Positions 9,457 to 20,735 are shown, counted from the first letter of the stretch. The stretch: 64,000 nt of DNA from Odontocerum albicorne (GCA_949825065.1 OX463863.1:19120251-19184250), one strand, 5' to 3'. Notes: generated by a model not told the origin, from the letters alone. Translations and numbers: made by a program.

Positions 9457-9929
9457 ATGGGGAGGAAAGGGAAGAATTGCAAAGTGTATCGGGGCGCCAT
9501 CTGTACAAATGCAGCGAAGTCTTCGGGTGATTTCGGGATTCATATTTACCGAGAGCTTCATCCAGTTTCACATAGATGGAAGTTTATTAGTTTATAAATT
9601 ATTTTTCAAATTAAGTAAATTAACAAACAAGTGGACAGACAGATGGCGAGGTGTGGTCGCCCCGCGCTGTTGTGATGAATGAGGCCTGAAATGTAAATAG
9701 CCCAGAGTGTGTGCTCAAGTACTTAGAAAGACACATGCAGGAGCGCAGGACTTTTGGTCCATTGTCTTACTTCCTCAATTTATTCATTTTTTTTTTATTT
9801 TTATGGCAATCCACTCTAACTAGGATTGATTTGCGTCACCAAATTAAAGTCATTATGCAATTATACGAGGCAATATAACAAAACGAATTTAAAAATAATT
9901 ACAATTCTAGATAATTTAAAGTTTCAACA

Positions 9930-10140
9930 AAATTTTTAACAACCGATCTATAAGTGGAAAAGTTCCACGGAGAAAGAAGAAACGGAACATACATTAGACG
10001 GGGAAAAGACATGGCTTTGTCTGTCTCGCAAAGGACAACTGAAAAATACATGGTCTATAGTTTCATTATCTAGACCACACTCGCAGCCGGCATTCTCCAC
10101 AATACCCATTCTGAAAAGATGACTAGCCACCAGTGGCTAA
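9930..10140 (-). mobile_element. LINE C-terminal fragment (zinc-knuckle region)
   Basis: The minus strand reads SHLFRMGIVENAGCECGLDN then ETIDHVFFSCPLRD: the Cys/His knuckle (C-x-C...H....C) typical of the end of Jockey/R1/I-type non-LTR polyproteins. Only this scrap remains. Confidence 0.75.
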
Positions 10141-10232
10141 TCACCTCAGTCTTATTCTCATTATTAATGTATAAATACAGAATGGCACAAAATTTACTCC
10201 TCTAATTTAAAAGCAAATATCTTTTTTATTTC

Positions 10233-10523
10233 TTAACGTGTTCCTCGCGGGAAGCACAAACGCCTGTGATCTGATCTGTAGCATTCCTTTGTGTATTTTA
10301 CGTAATGTTTAGTTTATCTCCTTTATTTAATGAGTCTCCTTAAGAGTAATGACTATTATTTATTATCAGATAATTACTTGAATGTCATGTTTACTTGGTG
10401 GTGTAATCAAATATCAGTGGTTCTAAACAAAATACGCGTTTAAACTTAGAAATTAAAAAACGCCGAAATTGTGCCGCGCACAGGATTCGTGGAATTTGAT
10501 TTTTAAAGCGGTGTACAGGTTAA
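10233..10523 (+). mobile_element. MITE-T copy 1 (291 bp, TTAA target)
   Basis: Flanked by TTAA on both sides (10233-10236 and 10520-10523). The left end is CGTGTTCCTCGCGG; the right end, complemented, is CCTGTACACCGC, an imperfect inverted repeat. Nearly identical copies lie at 13662-13954 (inverted) and 51905-52195. There is no ORF. TTAA duplication is the signature of piggyBac-type transposases, so mobilisation by one is inferred. Confidence 0.85.
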
Positions 10524-10579
10524 TAATTCACATTTATTCTTTTATAAACAGAAAACACACTTCTTGTAAATAAATTTTA

Positions 10580-11245
10580 TTTAGTTTTGAAAATTACATC
10601 ATTTAAATAACCGCCATTTTGCTCTTCACACTGACGCGCTCTTTCTAAGGCGTGACCCATCACCTATCGTAATGTTTCTTGGCTTATTTCTTCACGGATG
10701 TTGGCCTACAATTGCTGAATGGTTCGAGGAGTGTTACGGTATACTCTATCTTTCAAATACCCCCATAGAAAGAAGTCTGGAGCAGTTATGTCGGGTGAGC
10801 GTGACGGCCACTCGATTTCAGAGTTTCGCGAGATTATCCATCTTCCAAAAATTTGTCTTAAGAGTTCAATTGTCGGGCGAGCTGTATGGGCAGTAGCACC
10901 ATCTTGCTGCCGCCATATGGTACCTCTCGTATGTCCTCAACTGTAGCACCATCTTGCTGCCACCATATCTCTGGTGTGTCCTCGACTGCAGGACGCACAA
11001 CATTCTCTAGCATTTCTCGTTACCTATCGCCATTGACGGTTAGCGGATTTTCTGTCTCATCTTCAAAGAAATAACGTCCAAGAACTCTTTCCGCATCTAC
11101 ACCACACCAGACCGTTACTTTTACGGGGTGCAGACTACGTTGGTGGACTATTCTTGAATTTTCTGTCCACAAAATCGCATATTTTGTTTATTAACAAATC
11201 CGTTTAGGTGGAAGTGGGTCTCGTCGCCCGAAATGGCAGTCTCTC
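10580..11245 (-). mobile_element. mariner/Tc1-type transposase remnant
   Basis: Reading the minus strand from 11230: SGDETHFHLNGFVNKQN (first catalytic Asp), a frameshift, HQRSLHPVKVTVWCGVDAER, PEIWWQQDGAT (second Asp), then EWPSRSPDITAPDFFLWGYL (third Asp), KDRVYRNTPRTIQQL and ANIREEISQETLR. The catalytic triad is visible but the gene is broken by a frameshift near 11160 and by a 50-bp duplication (10893-10992) that repeats the second Asp motif. The N-terminal DNA-binding half is missing. Confidence 0.88.
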
Positions 11246-11644
11246 AAATACATTTTCATTTTCAATGCATTAAAATATACATGTAATATTGTTATCAATT
11301 AATTTATTATTCGTTCATTTTAATTTTATACATCAGCCAATCGCCTGTTCTGAGACAGCCGACTTACACATGAATAGTTCGACACATCTGAGTCGTTTTA
11401 ATTAGATATTTTTTTTATTATGAATAAAAATGTTGACGAGGCCTGCACATTATACAGCGGTTATATCACACGTGACGGAAAGACAATACTCGACGATGGC
11501 ACGGCCGTCCTTACACTTGCTTCGGTGACCCTCGCAACAGTCCAATATCATCTGATAAACTACCTTCAACTGCGCATAGATCCCGCTGCTGGATGCCACG
11601 TACTGAAGATACTTAACTACCACAATATCAAATACTATCAAGTA
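11246..11644. other. no recognised gene
   Basis: AT-rich in its left half. The overlapping ORFs at 11420-11731 on both strands show no family motif. Confidence 0.4.
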
Positions 11645-12130
11645 ATTTCCCTGTTGAGGTAGGCAGAGAGGACAGAGTGCCAGTCTCTCCCTATCTTGAC
11701 ACACACATCCTGTGGATGTGGGAAACGACAAATGAGTCGAAAAAATATGTGCATTGAGAAGAATACATGGAGTGACAATGTATGACAGAATATGGAATGA
11801 AGTGGTTAGGGATAAATGTGTCGAGTACGGTGGAGAAGGGCACGCTGAGATGATTTGGGCATGTGGAACGAATTAAAGAAGAAAGACTAACAAAATGGAT
11901 ATATAGTGCAAATGTGAGTAGAAGGCGTATAAGAGGAAGGCCAAGGAAAGTATTGTTGGATCAGGTGAATAAAATTCCTGAAAGAAGGGAACATGGAAAG
12001 TTAGAGAATTAGTAAAAGTTGTATGAGAATGCTTATGATTGTGGAGGAAGGCTAAGGATGTGTGTTGAGTGGGGAAAGTCTTCCGCTCCATCCTCTCTGC
12101 CTACTCAAACAAAGAAATAGCATGATGGTA
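11645..12130 (+). mobile_element. LINE-A fragments, tail-to-head
   Basis: 11645-11705 is a LINE-A tail on the minus strand (GTTGAGGTAGGCAGAGAGGA). 11740-12130 is LINE-A plus strand, degenerate: ALRRIHGVTMYDRIWNEV, a deletion, RRKTNKMDI-like text, then GSGE...VREL and SILSAYSNKEIA at the end. Several frameshifts and stops. Confidence 0.75.
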
Positions 12131-12179
12131 TATATTTTTGTAACTCTGTACAACCAAGTAAAGTGGACAGATTCTGTAT

Positions 12180-13190
12180 ATCTGCTTAGACCTACAGTCA
12201 GATCTCAACAACGTATGTGAGTGGAGCCACAATAATAAATTATATTTCAATGCATCAAAGTGCAAAATTATGTCATATCATCGCTCACACGTCTTGAAAT
12301 TCCATAGATATACACTAATATCCACACCTATACCCCGCACAGATAATATTAAAGATCTGGGTGTCTTGTTCCACAGCAATCTCGCGTTTGGTCCTCACAT
12401 AGAAGTTATGTGCAACTCAGCTTATAAAACTCTAGGATTTGTTATGAGAATCTCTAAGTCGTTTGAATACCAATTGGTGCTCAAAACGTTATTTAATTCA
12501 TTGATCCGTAGCAAATTAGAAAGCAATGCTTGCATTTGGAGCCCGCTGTGGAGGCGCAGAACTCGCTCATGGTGGAGAAAGTACAAAAAAAAATATCTAC
12601 GATATCTCTACCATATATGAGTTAGTTCGGTGTCTATCCATGGCTTTATCCTACTCAGTTTCTGCTGGACATGCTCGGGTATACCTCCTTGAGCTTAAGA
12701 AGAGATCTGCGTCTCCTGGTATACGTTGTCAGACTCGTTCGGGGAGTTGTGACGAGCTGTCCAGCATTACTACAAAGATTAGCGTTAAATGTTCCTAACA
12801 ATTACACTAGACTGCGCCGGCAAGAACTGTTCTCAATAACATACGCAAGAACGGGTCTTCCAGCCGCTATGCCTGTTGGAAGGGCCTTAACTCTTTTGAA
12901 TGGGACTGCTTCGGATATTGACATATTTCGTATCACATTACCAAAAACAAAAGTAAATTATCTTCTAAGATTGAGCGCGTTAGAAAGTACTCATCAACGT
13001 ACTTAAGTGACTTTGAATATATGTGTATGTTTGTGTGTATATATGTATGCATATACATTATTTTTTATTTTATATAATTTTTTATTTAATTCTATGTAAT
13101 TTTTCTTTATTTTTAATATGTCTTGTATTTTTCAAAAGTAATTGGACTAAGCCTGTTTTGAAAAAATTTATAAATAAATATCTATAAAAC
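12180..13190 (+). mobile_element. Jockey-like LINE, 3' part
   Basis: Coding remnants include NASKCKIMSYHRS, NIKDLGVLFHSNLAFGPHIE, KTLGFVMRISKSF, LFNSLIRSKLESNACIW, then after a frameshift YPTQFLLDMLGYTSLSLRRD and LNVPNNYTRLRRQELFS. These are the thumb and C-terminal parts of a Jockey/I-like reverse transcriptase. The ORF ends near 13006 and an AT-rich 3' tail follows to about 13190. Defective through frameshifts. Confidence 0.85.
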
Positions 13191-13199
13191 GGTGAGGTT

Positions 13200-13480
13200 T
13201 TTACTTTACCAAATTCCTAAGTATATTTTATTGTTTTATCATACAAAATTCCTTAAATTGAGTTATTTTAATCAAACCGACAATTTTCATTAGATTACTA
13301 AGATAAACTAAAAAATAATTCTATGTAATCTAAAGAGGTCGATATGTACAAAAACAAAATATTTGATATCAGAATTATAATCAGTTATCAGGTCACGATA
13401 ACAGAGACGTCAATCTTTGTCGTGTCAACACCAATAAACTCGGTGCGTATAGTCAATTTATATACCGTACATACCGTGAC
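13200..13480. other. AT-rich, no recognised feature
   Basis: No ORF, repeat unit or known terminus is seen. Confidence 0.4.
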
Positions 13481-13483
13481 GCT

Positions 13484-13575
13484 GTTTCCCTGTTGGGGTA
13501 GGTAAAGAATAGACTGTCATTCTTTCCTATCGTGACACACATCGTTCACCTCTTCTACATATTTATTCATTTATT
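13484..13575 (-). repeat. LINE-A tail scrap
   Basis: CTGTTTCCCTGTTGGGGTAG and the following GACACACATC match LINE-A 3' ends in inverse orientation. Confidence 0.55.
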
Positions 13576-13599
13576 TATTATCTCAATACATACATACAC

Positions 13600-14545
13600 A
13601 CATTCGTCTCAAGGAGATACTATCTCCCCAAAATTATTCACAGCTACACTTGAATACGTCTTTAACCTGTACACCGCGTTAAAAATCAAATTTCACGGAT
13701 CTTGTGCGCGGCACAATTTCGGCGTTTTTTAATTTCTAAGTTTAAACGCGTATTTTGTTTAGAACAACTGATATTTGATTACACCACCAAGTAAACATGA
13801 CATTCAAGTAATTTTCTGATAATAAATAATAGTCATTACTCTTAAGGGGAGACTCATTAAATAAAGGAGATAAACTAAACATTACGTAAAATACACAAAG
13901 GAATGCTACAGATCAGATCACAGGCGTTTGTGCTTCCCGCGAGGAACACGTTAATAAACTGGAATGGGACAATAAAGGGCTGGCGATTGGTGGAAAATAC
14001 CTGAGCCACTTGTGATTTGCAGACGATATCGTTATATTCTCACAAAACCCGAATGATTTCGGCACCAACTGCAAGAATTGGCAGAGGTCAGTTGGTTTAA
14101 AAATGAATGTATCAAACGAACAAGAAGTTGGTTTAAAAATGAATATTTCAAAAACCAAATATACGATGAACAGCTTTGCTACCCCAAAACAAATTAACGT
14201 AGATGGAAAGCCGCTGGAACTTGTCCAGGAATATGTGTATCTTGGCCAACTTATTTCCTTTGTAGGTGGCATATCGGAGGAAATAGCACGAAGGACAAAA
14301 CTGGCGTGGAGCTCATTTGGACTTTTGAACAACATCTTCAAAAGTAATCTCCCAATATCCTTGAAGTGAAGGGTCTACAACCAGTGTATTCTCCCAGTAC
14401 TAACGTATGGCTGCAAGACATGGACGCTCATGCTTGATGGACCAGATACGTAAGCAAGCGGTAATTAGGAGCAATGCGAAAAGGACAAGATTTCTTGGAG
14501 ACAACTTGGACAGGCCTATATCCTGCTGTGGATGAATATACGGCT
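13600..14545 (+). mobile_element. RTE-like LINE, RT part, interrupted by MITE-T
   Basis: Coding text: QGDTISPKLFTATLEYVF (RT motif), then MITE-T, then NKLEWDNKGLAIGGKYLSHL, FADDIVIFSQNP (catalytic FADD), GLKMNISKTKYTMN, INVDGKPLELVQEYVYLGQ and RRTKLAWSSFGLLNNIFKS. A stop lies where CDDI/FADD normally follows HL. A 33-bp segment (GTTGGTTTAAAAATGAAT...) is duplicated at 14092-14145. The 3' end is internally deleted near 14455. Very similar to the 3' part at 35925-36475. Confidence 0.85.
13662..13954 (-). mobile_element. MITE-T copy 2, inserted in an RTE ORF
   Basis: Inverted relative to copy 1, with TTAA at 13662-13665 and 13951-13954. Removing the element and one TTAA restores the RTE frame across GTCTTTAATAAACTGG (VFNKLE), so the insertion is younger than the LINE. 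Confidence 0.92.
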
Positions 14546-14576
14546 GGTGATTATGGTGATATACTATACAAACATA

Positions 14577-14775
14577 CAAGTTGAGTGTAGGATAGGAAGG
14601 TGAAAGCTGTGGCCATTAAATTACGTACTGCACTTGCATATATTCAGAAAATAACATATTCGGTAAGAAAACAACAGAAAACTTACCAAAAGAAGTCGAA
14701 CTACAAAGAAATCTTTGTAGATTTTCTGATATGTGATATCGAGACATTAGGCTTTAGGTGTAGTGTTCATTTGCT
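14577..14775 (+). repeat. dispersed repeat R
   Basis: Shares GATAGGAAGGT, GAACTACA.AGAAATCTT and TTAGG.TTTAGGT blocks in order with 19875-20070. No coding motif. It could be a LINE untranslated region or a SINE body. Confidence 0.6.
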
Positions 14776-14821
14776 TTGTTATTCTATCTTCATTCATTCG
14801 TTTTACATACCCAAACTTAAC

Positions 14822-15065
14822 TACAGTACCCGGCAGTAAGTAATACACATCGGGCTTAAGAAAGAGACTGTCGGCCATAATCGGCTAACTTCGGCCATGT
14901 AGAGTGTCGTCTCGGTCATTCATACACGTGTTCCGTCACGATTTGTCAGTCGTTGTCATGTGTTCTAGCGACAGAGACGACGCTCTACAAAGCCGAAGTT
15001 AACCGATTATGGCCGACAGTCTCTTTCTTTAGCCCGATGTGTATTACTTACCGCCGGGTACTGTA
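14822..15065. mobile_element. MITE-F copy 1 (foldback)
   Basis: Almost the whole element is a palindrome: CAGTACCCGGCAGTAAGTAA at the left pairs with its complement ending at 15063, and the inner block GGCCATAATCGGCTAACTTC pairs with the right arm. TA flanks both ends. There is no ORF. Confidence 0.92.
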
Positions 15066-15069
15066 CTAT

Positions 15070-15195
15070 CTTGGCCGGTTAAGATACTGTCCAATTTGAG
15101 TATATATCTTTTAGCGCCCCATTGACTTCCTATCGCTACACACCGTTCAATATATCTCGTAATTCTTCCCTCATCTAAGAAAATACTGCCTTAAT
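15070..15195 (-). mobile_element. LINE-A internal scrap
   Basis: The complement matches the segment of LINE-A coding FSDDGRVKRD...VAIGN...GALKH (GATTGGTAT-like CTATCGCTACACACCG, CATCTAAGAAAATACT). Degenerate. 15196-15530 shows nothing recognisable. Confidence 0.6.
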
Positions 15196-15534
15196 GGTAG
15201 AATTCTTTAATGCTGTACGTGTCTTGGCTCATCCCCATCTGTTCTATACCATAAATACATCATTTTGTATTTGTTCCAGCATATTTTACGTGACGAGGAA
15301 TCCAAACCTCCGAGATACATTCTAGTTTAGAACGAATTACAAATTTCGCAGGATATCGGCGCTGTCAAAATCTCGAAGTTTGTAACGGTCCCTTACCAGT
15401 TACGAAATATGGTTCACAAATGCGAAACCGACATCAAAAGTCACCCGTAACATCCTTGAATTCTCAATATTTTAACAAAGAGCTCACGTTCCTCCACACT
15501 TATACGATGGGGTAGTGTCTCAAGTCAGAATATT

Positions 15535-16275
15535 AACCTTTCCTTTCCTGAGCTAAAAAAATCCGCCTGTTCCGGTGCTGTGTATTCAATACACATGTAA
15601 AAATGAGCAATTTAAAATTGGAAAAATAAGAATATTCATAGCCAATCGCTTAAATTAATTAAATTTGAAGTCAAAAGTGATAATAATTTAAATTTAATTG
15701 ATGAAAACATGAAAAAATCGGCCGACATTCACAAAACGGACAAAGAAACCACCTCAAATGGATGCCCGAAAGCTACTGAAGCGAGCGAACTGAGATTCTA
15801 TTTCTTGCATTCCCATATACCGAAATAGAGTGAGAGTGAGACGTGAATAGCGTCGCTTCCTCACCCATAGCGGTTTTTTTAGAATGAATATACCTATTTA
15901 TATATTATTTATAGTTAAGACATTAACATTGTGGAAATTTAAAGACATTGTCATTTGTTTTATCAAACACTGTTTATTCCACTTTTTGTAACGGTATAAC
16001 CATACCGGTTTCAAGGCTTTCCCCTCATCTAGGGTTATACCGTTACAAAAAGTGGAATAAACAGATTTTGATTTAACAAATTACAATTAATATACTTACG
16101 TCACACACTGGCACACGTTTGATTGTATCGGTGAATTTATTCCCGATTTTCACAAAATATCTCTGATGTGGCCGATAAGTGCTAATAATTATTAATATTA
16201 TATTTTAATTCAATGCGTAAATGTATTAAGGAGCAATACCTAAAATCTGAACCCAGTATTTATTATATTTAAAAG
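15535..16275 (+). repeat. dispersed repeat P copy 1 with Q nested inside
   Basis: Matches 27770-28225 in inverse orientation over both ends (left: AATACACATGTAAAAATGAG; right: GTCACACACTGGCACACG and CTGAACCCAGTATTTATTA). Copy 1 has about 190 extra bases at 15895-16088, which are repeat Q. There is a long AT-rich inner part and no ORF. Class unknown; probably a non-autonomous DNA element. Confidence 0.75.
15895..16088. repeat. repeat Q copy, with hairpin
   Basis: Contains ACCGGTTTCAAGGCTT and two inverted copies of GTTATACCGTTACAAAAAGT. The edges TTATAGTTAAGACATTAAC and AACAAATTACAATT are shared with Q pieces at 28500, 34262, 34560 and 59735. Confidence 0.7.
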
Positions 16276-16408
16276 AATAAACTAAATAAAGAATTCAAGC
16301 CACAGCCAATATCTTTCTGTCTTCACATTTAGAATATCTATTTTATCTTGTAATCTGAAATGGATTAACAAACGAAATATGAAATGTTATCTCTAATGCG
16401 GTGTGGTG

Positions 16409-17365
16409 TACTAGGCGTATCCAGAAAGTAAGTGTACTGAGGCTCTCACGACCGGATGGATTTTATTTTCGACATGTTGGCTACACTTCCGTGTAGCCTG
16501 ACCCTTCCCCTCCACAACGAGACCGGTTCGAGGTCAGTACGTTGAGAAGAGTCGACGCGACAACACGTTTCGTGAAAAATGTCAATCCAATCTCCCGCCA
16601 AGTGCGAAATAAATAATGCCGGGCAAGAGTTTTTGAGGCGCTGCAAACTCCATGGAGATGAATTTCTCCGCTCCATCGTTACTGGAGATGAAACTTGGGT
16701 TGCACACTACACGCCTGAAACCAAAAGGCAGTCTCAACAGTGGCGTCACACCTCTTCACCCTCCGCCAAAAGGTTCAAACCCACAATTCAGCCAAGAAAA
16801 TCATGGCATCCGTGTTTTGGGACTGTCGAGGCATAATTTTAATTGAATATATGCCTCAAGGGGAGACCATCAACTCTGCAAGATACTGTGAGACCCTAAA
16901 AAAATTGCGGAGGGCGATTCAGAACAAGAGGAGATGCATGCTGACAAAGGGAGTCTGCCTGCTGCACGACAATGCCAGACCACACACGGCCAACGCCACG
17001 AAGGAACTGCTCGCCTCGTTTAAATGGGATGTCCTGAACCATCCCGCGCATTCCCCTGACCTAGCACCTTCAGATTACTATCTCTTTACCTCCCTGAAGC
17101 TGCACATGGGTGGAAAAAGGTTTTCAACCGACGAGGAGGTAAAGGAAGAGGTGGAGAAGTGGACGGAGGGGTTGGCGGGACACTACTCCGAGGAAGGCAT
17201 CAAAAAGTTGATACCCCGCTTCACCCCCTTCATTGAGAGGAATGGCGACTATGTCGAAAAATAGTTTACATATGTACTACGGTAACCACGTAATTTTTTT
17301 GTTTAAATAAAAAAAATTGTAACCTACAAAAATTCAGTACACTTACTTTCTGGATATGCCTCGTA
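16409..17365 (+). mobile_element. mariner element, TIRs intact, 5' half of ORF deleted
   Basis: 28-base inverted termini (GGCGTATCCAGAAAGTAAGT at the left; two mismatches to the right end) sit between TA dinucleotides at 16409 and 17364. Inside, 16579-17264 encodes the mariner catalytic domain: VTGDETWVAHYTPE (first Asp), LLHDNARPHTA (second Asp), HSPDLAPSDYYLF (third Asp). The last two are separated by exactly 34 residues, the D,D34D signature. A one-base frameshift lies near 16785-16800, before KKIMASVFWDCRG. The HTH region is missing, so the copy cannot encode a working enzyme. The C-terminus (FIERNGDYVEK) and stop are intact. Confidence 0.95.
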
Positions 17366-17459
17366 TTTTCAGTACAATGGCAACACTTGATAATAGCACG
17401 ATAAAAACAATAGCAGAGTAAGCCCTTAATTATTTTAAAATATAATCTCGACTCACGTG

Positions 17460-18450
17460 ACAAAGTCAATGGGACATTGCAAAAATATTTTGGCGGAATT
17501 GAAGATGAATTGCCGTGTTTGATAAGTAATTTGTATGAGAGATGCAAAGAGAAAGATCTGGGAATGAATGTTGCGAAATCCAAATTAATGGTGATAGAAA
17601 AGTGTGAAAGGAAAAGTAAATGCGATATATGGGGGAGTAATGAAAGATTGGAGCAAATTGAGGAATTGTGCTATTTGGGTAGTATTTTCTCAGGTGATGG
17701 AAGAGTTAAGAGGGATATCGAACAACATGTAGCGATAGGAAACAATGTCAATGTGTAAATATGATATATGGGATTGTAATGATAGATTGGAGCCAGTTGA
17801 GGAATTCTGGTACTTGGGTAGTATTTTCTCTGATGATGGGAGAGTTAAGAGGGATATCAAACAACGATAGGAAACAAAGTCAATGGATCACTAAAACATA
17901 TGTCCTCGAACTATAATATTGTAAATTGTCATCTTCGCAGATTTTTACGTTATCAAAATTTGCAAAGATGATAGTCCACAATAGTATTTTAGTGACAACT
18001 TTGATGTATGGGAGTGAAATATGGACGGGGAAAAAGACCAATAAATGCTGTAGAAATGCATGCAGTTAGAAGAACACACGGAGTGACAATGTATGACTGA
18101 ATACGGAATGAAATGATTAGGGATGAATGTGAACTTAAGGGTGATGTGTTGAGTAAGGTGGAGAAGGGTACACTGAGATGGTTTGGCCATGTGGAACGAA
18201 TGAATGAAGAATGATTTAAAAAAAACAAATATATTCAGTGCAAATATGAGTGGAAGGCGTGTGAGAAAAAGACCAAGGAAAGTATGGTTAGATCAAGTGT
18301 ATAATATTAAGAAAGAACTAGATATAAAAGGTCGAATAAATGTGTGGAAGTAGAAAAGATGAAGGATGTTTATCGAGATAGCCAAGTCTGGCGCTCTCTC
18401 CTTTCTGCCTATCCCAACAGGGAGACGGCGTGATGGTGTGTATTTGTGAA
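17460..18450 (+). mobile_element. LINE-A 3' half
   Basis: An ORF at 17477-17758 reads LISNLYERCKEKDLGMNVAK, ERKSKCDIWGSNERLEQIEE, CYLGSIFSGDGRVKRDIE. The KCDIWG...FSDDGRVKRDI segment is then repeated once, degenerate, at 17755-17870. Further on come remnants of ALRR..HGVTMYDRIRNE, VLSKVEKGT.RWFGHVER and MSGRRVRKRPRKVWLDQV, and the tail near 18440. Many stops; non-functional. Confidence 0.85.
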
Positions 18451-18458
18451 GTAAAAAA

Positions 18459-18709
18459 TATATCGTCGTTGTTCTGCGAAAAGCGTTTAAGTCCAAATAT
18501 TGAGTTTTGAGATAAATGCAATTTAAGTTTCGAAGGGCGATGTAAAATCAAGTTATATGACTTTTTATATTTCCATAACAGCGAAACCATATCACTTTTG
18601 GGCATAAATGTTTTTTCCATGTGTAGATATTTTAATTTTAAGTAAAATGGCATCAAAAAGTCATTTTAAGTAAAATGGACTTAAATGCTTTTCGCAGAAG
18701 AACGATATA
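18459..18709. mobile_element. small MITE with 33-bp inverted ends
   Basis: The left end TATATCGTCGTTGTTCTGCG and following AAAAGCGTTTAAGTCC match the complement of the right end with about four differences. The interior is AT-rich with no ORF. It interrupts the sequence just after a LINE-A tail. Only one copy was seen in this window. Confidence 0.75.
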
Positions 18710-18769
18710 CTATATAATAGAATATTGTACATGACGTGATTTATGTATATGTTTGGTAAAAAAAGTAAC

Positions 18770-18840
18770 GAGATTTACTATCTCTGCCTACCCCGTATGG
18801 GACATGACGTTATGATATGTATATATGTAGATTTTGATTA
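18770..18840 (+). repeat. LINE-B tail scrap
   Basis: ATCTCTGCCTACCCCGTATG and ATGACGTTATGATATG match LINE-B 3' ends. Confidence 0.5.
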
Positions 18841-18865
18841 ATTACAATAAATCGATTTGCCAACA

Positions 18866-18927
18866 AACTAGTCAATACATTACGAATATACGCAACTCTG
18901 CGTATATTCATAATGTATTGACTAGTT
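18866..18927. repeat. 62-bp near-perfect palindrome
   Basis: The arms AACTAGTCAATACATTACGA and ...TATACGCA face their complements with one mismatch and a loop of about two bases. It would extrude as a long cruciform or hairpin. Confidence 0.9.
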
Positions 18928-18929
18928 AG

Positions 18930-19764
18930 ATATAACTAGTTTTTAGAATATCTTTTACCTATTTCCGAGCAAAATATGTATTCCATTGGCTTAGAAAGAG
19001 GCGGGGGGTCATAGAAATCCATTTAGCGTTTTAGGGGGTTTTACTGCATTATAAACCTAAAAATCAACTCGAAGAAAATACATAACCGAAACATTACACA
19101 AATAAAAAACAACGCCCTATATTTTAAAACAATAACTTGTTCTCTAGTTCATGAAAAAAATACAAATCAATTTTTTTTAATAATCGCTCTTTTACGATCG
19201 GACTCATCTGTAGTGACTTACAAACGTCATATGACACAAGAAACCAGTTTTAGGAAGAAGTTGTAGACATATTATACAAGGGAAACATTTAAGATAAGCA
19301 AATTTATAGATTAAAATAATCTCTTATCTATTTAATATTAAATTAGATAACAAAATAAGTATACACACGGTAAAAATCCACGGAATGTGTATGGAGAACG
19401 TCTCTTTAGCGACAGGTGAAAGGGGGCAAGTTTATACGTACAAGTCTCAGAACTGGTTAATACACAAACAGAGCACATCAATATTTTAACACGAAAACAC
19501 CAACACTGAATTTGAGCTAAATACGAATGTATATTTAGTATAAAAAGCGTACACAATTAACAACGGCCACGCACGGTGATTCATTACCAGAAACACTGCT
19601 CTACGCGGACACTAGTGGCCATTTTGGATTTGTTTTATGTCGGCAATATAAATCGCTGCAGGTGTCGGTAAAGAAGGACGTGTGCTTGATATTTGTATCG
19701 CTAGTGGCGCTGGTAATACGGTTCATTCAAAACGAAGACTTGAGCTCCACTCCGCTATATAAGA
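18930..19764. other. no recognised gene
   Basis: AT-rich to 19560. The 72-residue minus-strand ORF at 19338-19556 has no motif. 19560-19760 is more balanced in base composition but unrecognised. Confidence 0.35.
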
Positions 19765-19850
19765 TATTACAGCGCGTTGCCGCGCGGTAACGCACTTGAC
19801 TTTAATACGGAAAGTTGAACATCACGCTTTGCTACTATAAATATTACATA
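19765..19850 (+). repeat. SINE head fragment (tRNA-related)
   Basis: GCGTTGCCGCGCGGTAACGC resembles a tRNA D-arm/box A region and is followed by GTTGAACATCACGCTTTGCTA, a decayed box B region. Same family as 20088-20270. Confidence 0.55.
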
Positions 19851-19874
19851 ATAAATATATGCATATACACACAT

Positions 19875-20070
19875 TGGTTGATGAAGGATAGGAAGGTAGT
19901 GACTGCGGCTATTAGATTAGGTATTTACCCGCATCTGATTATGTTCAGAAAATCGTGTGATAAGAAAACCACGGAAAAATTACTAAGGAAAGACGAACTA
20001 CATAGAAATCTTCGTAGATCTTCCGATATGTGATAGTAACACATTCGGGTTTAGGTTTGGTGTATTTTTT
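19875..20070 (+). repeat. dispersed repeat R
   Basis: Shares ordered blocks with 14577-14775 (GGATAGGAAGGTAGTGACTG; GAACTACATAGAAATCTTCG). No ORF of note. Confidence 0.6.
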
Positions 20071-20087
20071 AGTGTTCATATAACAAA

Positions 20088-20270
20088 GGTGCGTGGCCAC
20101 GCGGTAACACATTGGACTTCAGTGTGGGTGGTTGCTGAGTTGAACCTCGCGCTTTGCTAGTCTCTTCGAATGACACAGGCGTTTTTTTCCGCCTAGCATT
20201 TAGAGGTTAAAGGATACCTATGACTTCGGTCAAGTTCTTTTAATAAAAGACAGATGCGTGAGACTCTCGC
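20088..20270 (+). mobile_element. tRNA-derived SINE
   Basis: The head carries a box A-like GTGGCCACGCGGTAACAC and a box B-like GTTGAACCTCGCGC. The body has AATGACACAGGCGTTTTTTT, CCGCCTAGCATT and ATGACTTCGGTCA, the same as in the inverted copy at 27470-27640. The tail is A-rich (TAATAAAAGA). Transcription by RNA polymerase III and mobilisation by a LINE are inferred from the family type. Confidence 0.8.
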
Positions 20271-20735
20271 GTGATTGAAGGGAAACTTCTTAACTCATAG
20301 GAAAAGTTGATTTTATGCATTGCTTTTTTTCCATTTGTTAACGATTTGTTTTAGGATTAGGAAATGGTTATGTGGCATTTAATTCAAGAAAATCTCTCTT
20401 AATTAAATTTAAAAAAATATTTTTATAATTAATAATAATAACCAAAATAATAAATATTAATTTTATTAATAATATAAATAACTTAATAATATTAAATTTA
20501 TATTTCATAATATTAAATAAATAAAGATTTTTATATTAATTAATAATAAATTTATTACTTTTAAATAATTATTTATTTATTATTATATATTTTTTAATTA
20601 TATTATTTATATACTATATTATTAATTAATTACATTATAATTAATTATAATATAATAATAATAGAATTATTAATATTATACTATGTAACATGTATATATA
20701 ATATTATTATAATTATGTATAAAATATAAATTATT
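20271..20735. repeat. AT-rich block
   Basis: 20390-20735 is almost only A and T in TTAAT/ATAATA patterns without a fixed period. No gene. Confidence 0.8.

Noticed and set aside
10672..11074. Plus-strand ORFs of 62-75 codons
   Set aside because: Antisense of the mariner-type transposase relic with clear catalytic motifs.
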